A DNA stretch of 64,000 nucleotides from UBA10329 sp964500205. Its GTDB lineage: Bacteria; Bacteroidota; Bacteroidia; UBA10329. The stretch is from NCBI GenBank assembly GCA_964500205.1, contig CAZCNS010000010.1:62001-126000 (forward strand), given 5' to 3'. The notes beneath the pieces are model-generated. The model did no database searches, was not told where the DNA came from, and saw only the letters and a list, made by a program, of their open reading frames with translations. Position numbers and translations under genes: made by a program. Of this stretch, positions 61,733 to 64,000 are shown piece by piece. Positions within the stretch are counted from its first letter, which is position 1. Each line of letters opens with the position of its first letter.

Positions 61733-62280
61733 AGATCTATACACGCACAGGCGACAAGGGAATGACCGGCCTCTTCGGAGGTGCCCGGGTTCCAAAGCAC
61801 CACATTCGTATTGAGAGCTACGGAACGGTGGACGAATTGAACTCATATATCGGCCTGATCCGTCACCGCGATATTGGAGAGCACCACAGCGAGGTGCTGG
61901 GCGAGGTGCAAGACAGACTTTTCACCATAGGCTCCATTCTGGCATCGGATCCTTCCAAGTCCAACTTGAACGTGCCGGACCTCCACCAGGCGGACATCGA
62001 ACTTTTGGAGCATGAGATGGACAAGATGAATGACGGGCTGCCCGAAATGCGGTTCTTCGTGCTGCCCGGAGGCAACGACACCGTGGCATTCTGCCATGTT
62101 GCCCGCTGCGTTTGTCGCAGGGCCGAGCGTCTTGCGGTTCAACTCAACGAGACGGAGCCTGTTGAGGCGCTGGTGCTCATCTACCTCAACCGCCTTTCCG
62201 ACTACCTTTTCGTACTCAGCAGAGCTGTGTCTGCCACTACGAATGCTGTGGAAGTACCCTGGAAACCCCGTAAAAACTGA
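61729..62280 (+). CDS. Cob(I)yrinic acid a,c-diamide adenosyltransferase, PduO type
   Basis: This 183-aa enzyme attaches the adenosyl group to cobalamin to form coenzyme B12. Motifs include YTRTGDKGMTGLFGGARVPK at the N-terminus, SYGTVDELNSYIG, and CHVARCVCRRAERLAVQLNE with the ATP-site arginines, and YLNRLSDYLFVLSRA. Length fits PduO-type. It overlaps the ABC ATPase gene by 4 bases, which suggests coupled translation, although no functional link is known. Confidence 0.93.
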   Translation: MKIYTRTGDKGMTGLFGGARVPKHHIRIESYGTVDELNSYIGLIRHRDIGEHHSEVLGEVQDRLFTIGSILASDPSKSNLNVPDLHQADIELLEHEMDKMNDGLPEMRFFVLPGGNDTVAFCHVARCVCRRAERLAVQLNETEPVEALVLIYLNRLSDYLFVLSRAVSATTNAVEVPWKPRKN

Positions 62281-62320
62281 GTTTTTGAAAGGTGCTCCGT
62301 TTTTTTTCACGGTGCTGTGT

Positions 62321-62339
62321 TTCCGATCACGGAATTTTT
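62321..62339 (+). terminator. Short terminator-like hairpin after the adenosyltransferase gene
   Basis: TTCCG-ATCA-CGGAA followed by TTTTT. The stem is only 5 bp, so it may be weak. Confidence 0.45.
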
Positions 62340-62346
62340 AGATTTG
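62339..62346 (+). promoter_or_regulatory. -7 element for the DUF2795-type gene
   Basis: TAGATTTG matches TAnnTTTG, 46 bases before ATG 62393. Confidence 0.45.
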
Positions 62347-62392
62347 CGCGCATTACACAAGGGCCTTATTCTCCCTTGAAAACCTACTCAGC

Positions 62393-62614
62393 ATGTACTG
62401 GACTCTCGAACTTGCCTCCAAACTGGAAGACGCCCCTTGGCCTGCTTCCAAAGATGAACTGATTGATTTCGCCATGCGTTCAGGTGCACCTATGGAGGTG
62501 ATAGAGAACCTCCAAGAGATCGAGGATGACAGTGAGATCTTCGAGAGCATCGAAGACATCTGGCCTGACTATCCTTCCAAGGAAGACTTCTTCTTCAACG
62601 AAGACGAGTACTGA
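62393..62614 (+). CDS. Small acidic DUF2795-type protein
   Basis: This 73-aa protein is acidic, with a helical middle (SKDELIDFAMRSGAPMEVIE) and an Asp/Glu-rich end (KEDFFFNEDEY). I recognise it as the small DUF2795-type protein widespread in Bacteroidota; function is unknown. It has its own promoter and terminator. Confidence 0.78.
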   Translation: MYWTLELASKLEDAPWPASKDELIDFAMRSGAPMEVIENLQEIEDDSEIFESIEDIWPDYPSKEDFFFNEDEY

Positions 62615-62643
62615 GGATATTCCATGATTCACCAAAAACCGTC

Positions 62644-62677
62644 AAAAGCCCTGTCCGCAATCCGGATGGGGCTTTTT
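62644..62677 (+). terminator. Intrinsic terminator after the DUF2795-type gene
   Basis: AAAAGCCC (62644-62651) pairs with GGGCTTTT, with an inner TCCG/CGGA stem, and ends in TTTTT. Confidence 0.8.
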
Positions 62678-62747
62678 CGTGGGGCTTCACCCACCTTGTT
62701 TCTCGTGCAGATTGAAAACAAGCGGCAAGAGACCATGTACATCTCAT

Positions 62748-62783
62748 AAAAAAAAGCCGCCTGCTCGGAAGCAGACGGCTTTT
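62748..62783 (-). terminator. Intrinsic terminator of infC-rpmI-rplT
   Basis: On the minus strand AAAAGCCGTCTGCT pairs with AGCAGGCGGCTTTT (one mismatch) around TCCG and is followed by a run of T. It lies 27 bases after the rplT stop. Confidence 0.85.
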
Positions 62784-62809
62784 GGCCACATTGACGGGGG
62801 CCGCTTTTC

Positions 62810-63157
62810 TTACTTGTTCACTTGGTCAACGACCGCCTTGAAAGCCTCTGGGCTGTTCATGGCGAGCTCGGCAAGCACCTTGCGATTCAGCTCGATACCG
62901 CTCTTGTTCACCTTGCCCATGAAGGCAGAGTATGACAGTCCGTACTGGCGCGCACCGGCATTGATACGCTGAATCCACAGTGCGCGGAAAGCACGCTTGC
63001 GGGCCTTCCGGTCACGGTACTGGTAAACCAGACCTTTCTCTACCGCGTTCTTGGCTACTGTCCATACATTCTTTCTGCGACCAAAGTAGCCTTTGGCCTG
63101 CTTCATGATCTTTTTCCTGCGCGCACGTGACGCGACTGAGTTCACTGATCTTGGCAT
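62810..63157 (-). CDS. rplT: 50S ribosomal protein L20
   Basis: The 115-aa bL20 starts MPRSVNSVASRARRKKIMKQ and contains GYFGRRKNVWTVAKNAVEKG and ALWIQRINAGARQYGLSYS. It acts early in 50S assembly and in some bacteria represses its own operon. Confidence 0.97.
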   Translation of the reverse strand: MPRSVNSVASRARRKKIMKQAKGYFGRRKNVWTVAKNAVEKGLVYQYRDRKARKRAFRALWIQRINAGARQYGLSYSAFMGKVNKSGIELNRKVLAELAMNSPEAFKAVVDQVNK

Positions 63158-63230
63158 TGTTGTTTGTTTTTTGGCGTCAGGCGTTCCACGTTCGCAGAAT
63201 CTTCAAGCCCTTGGCCGGGTTAGTGATTAG

Positions 63231-63425
63231 TCAGATCTTGAGGAGGTACTTGACGTTCGGGGTGTCAGCAGCACTTACCAAGGTCGAGTACGTAAGATTG
63301 CGCTTACGCTTGGTTGACTTCTTGGTCAGGATGTGACTCTTGAACGCATGCTTCCGCTTGATCTTCCCTGTGCCGGTGAGGCGGAATCGCTTCTTGGCAC
63401 TGGAGTTGGTCTTAACCTTTGGCAT
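63231..63425 (-). CDS. rpmI: 50S ribosomal protein L35
   Basis: The 64-aa bL35 starts MPKVKTNSSAKKRFRLTGTG, followed by KIKRKHAFKSHILTKKSTKR. It lies between infC and rplT as usual. Confidence 0.97.
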   Translation of the reverse strand: MPKVKTNSSAKKRFRLTGTGKIKRKHAFKSHILTKKSTKRKRNLTYSTLVSAADTPNVKYLLKI

Positions 63426-63432
63426 GACTGGT

Positions 63433-63464
63433 TTGATTGATGATTATTGATTGATTACTGATTG
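63433..63464 (-). repeat. Low-complexity TTGATTGATGATT leader of rpmI
   Basis: The plus strand reads TTGATTGATGATTATTGATT, then GATTACTGATTG. The mRNA leader just before the rpmI start is almost free of G and has no Shine-Dalgarno site. Confidence 0.6.
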
Positions 63465-63538
63465 TTCTCTGATTGCAGATTGCCGAATCGTTTTTGCGCT
63501 TAATTCTTCAATCGCTATTCATTCGATATCCTGAGATT

Positions 63539-64000
63539 TTATTTCTTGGTCGGTGCGATGATTATGAACATCTTCTTCCCTTCGAGTTTCGGCAGCATCT
63601 CCACCTTTCCAATGTCTTCCAGTTCATTGGCAAACTTCAGCAGAAGTATCTCGCCTTTGTCCTTGTACACAATAGACCGCCCCCTGAAGAACACGAATGC
63701 CCTGACCTTGGCTCCTTCCTGCAGAAACTCGCGGGCATGTTTCAGTTTGAAATTGAAATCGTGATCATCTGTGTTAGGGCCGAAACGAATCTCCTTCACG
63801 GTGACCTTGGTGGCCTTGGCCTTTATCTCTTTCTGTTTCTTCTTCTGTTCGTAGAGGAATTTCTTGTAGTCAAGTATGCGGCATACAGGCGGGTCGGCTG
63901 TAGGAGAGATCTCCACAAGGTCGAGTTCGGCCTCCTCAGCATGACGCAACGCTTCCCTGATGGGATAAACATCATTGAACCCCTCACCAACCAGGCGAAC
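63539..64000 (-). CDS. infC: Translation initiation factor IF-3, 5' end outside the window
   Basis: The frame is open to the window edge and reads VRLVGEGFNDVYPIREALRH, then AEEAELDLVEISPTADPPVC, the canonical IF3 N-terminal domain, so the start lies beyond base 64000. The C-terminal domain (EIRFGPNTDDHDFNFKLKHA, GKVEMLPKLEGKKMFIIIAP) is complete. It prevents premature subunit joining and checks start codons. A TTG at 63949 is not a true start. Confidence 0.96.
   Translation of the reverse strand, partial: VRLVGEGFNDVYPIREALRHAEEAELDLVEISPTADPPVCRILDYKKFLYEQKKKQKEIKAKATKVTVKEIRFGPNTDDHDFNFKLKHAREFLQEGAKVRAFVFFRGRSIVYKDKGEILLLKFANELEDIGKVEMLPKLEGKKMFIIIAPTKK

Noticed and set aside
62745..62972. 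Plus-strand open frame across the rplT terminator and rplT
   Set aside because: Covered by a terminator and the conserved minus-strand rplT gene.

Overview
The window reads as chromosomal DNA of a Bacteroidota bacterium, most likely in or near Flavobacteriales. The evidence is as follows. Four large secreted proteins end in the type IX secretion system (T9SS) type B sorting domain. Promoters match the Bacteroidota form TAnnTTTG. The primary sigma factor is the short Bacteroidota kind. The ribosomal-protein operon lacks tuf and runs on into carA and eno. I cannot name the genus.

Layout. 1-4151: the 3' part of a giant T9SS cargo protein whose 5' end lies outside the window. 4195-4707: a tRNA-Ser/tRNA-Pro transcription unit with two decayed tRNA-Pro copies. 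4802-7286: PEP mutase and phosphonopyruvate decarboxylase, the first two steps of phosphonate synthesis. 7312-7551: tRNA-Arg preceded by one decayed copy. 7581-8960: an M20 dipeptidase. 9092-16519: three consecutive T9SS cargo genes. 16589-22155: miaB, a zeta-toxin-like kinase with a 57-aa partner ORF, a sigma-54 activator, lptE, a methyltransferase and an M15 peptidase. 22247-32488: housekeeping and envelope genes (dapB, lepB, an S41 protease, arfB, a GDPD lipoprotein, membrane proteins, a thioredoxin-like protein, rpoD, GAPDH). 32576-52676: one long minus-strand block holding the str, S10, spc and alpha ribosomal operons, then carA and eno. 52813-62614: murB, a secreted protein of unknown function, a 1837-aa PKD-repeat adhesin-like T9SS protein, a methyltransferase, an ABC ATPase, a cobalamin adenosyltransferase and a small acidic protein. 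62810-64000: rplT, rpmI and the 3' part of infC on the minus strand.

How the parts work together. The ribosomal block, rpoD, infC-rpmI-rplT, arfB, miaB and the tRNAs supply transcription, translation and ribosome rescue. lptE, lepB, dapB, murB and the M15 and S41 proteases serve the envelope. The T9SS cargo proteins are surface or secreted multidomain proteins, probably for adhesion. PepM and Ppd would supply phosphonoacetaldehyde, probably for a phosphonate head group on a surface polymer or lipid.

The most unusual signal is at the two tRNA loci. In duplicated tRNA copies the stem-loops have been replaced by palindromes of one family (TCCCGA...TCGGGA). The palindrome at the Pro locus, read in reverse complement, matches the second Arg-locus palindrome at 18 of 20 bases. 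A second candidate system is the zeta-like kinase with its overlapping 57-aa ORF, set between miaB and the sigma-54 activator gene.
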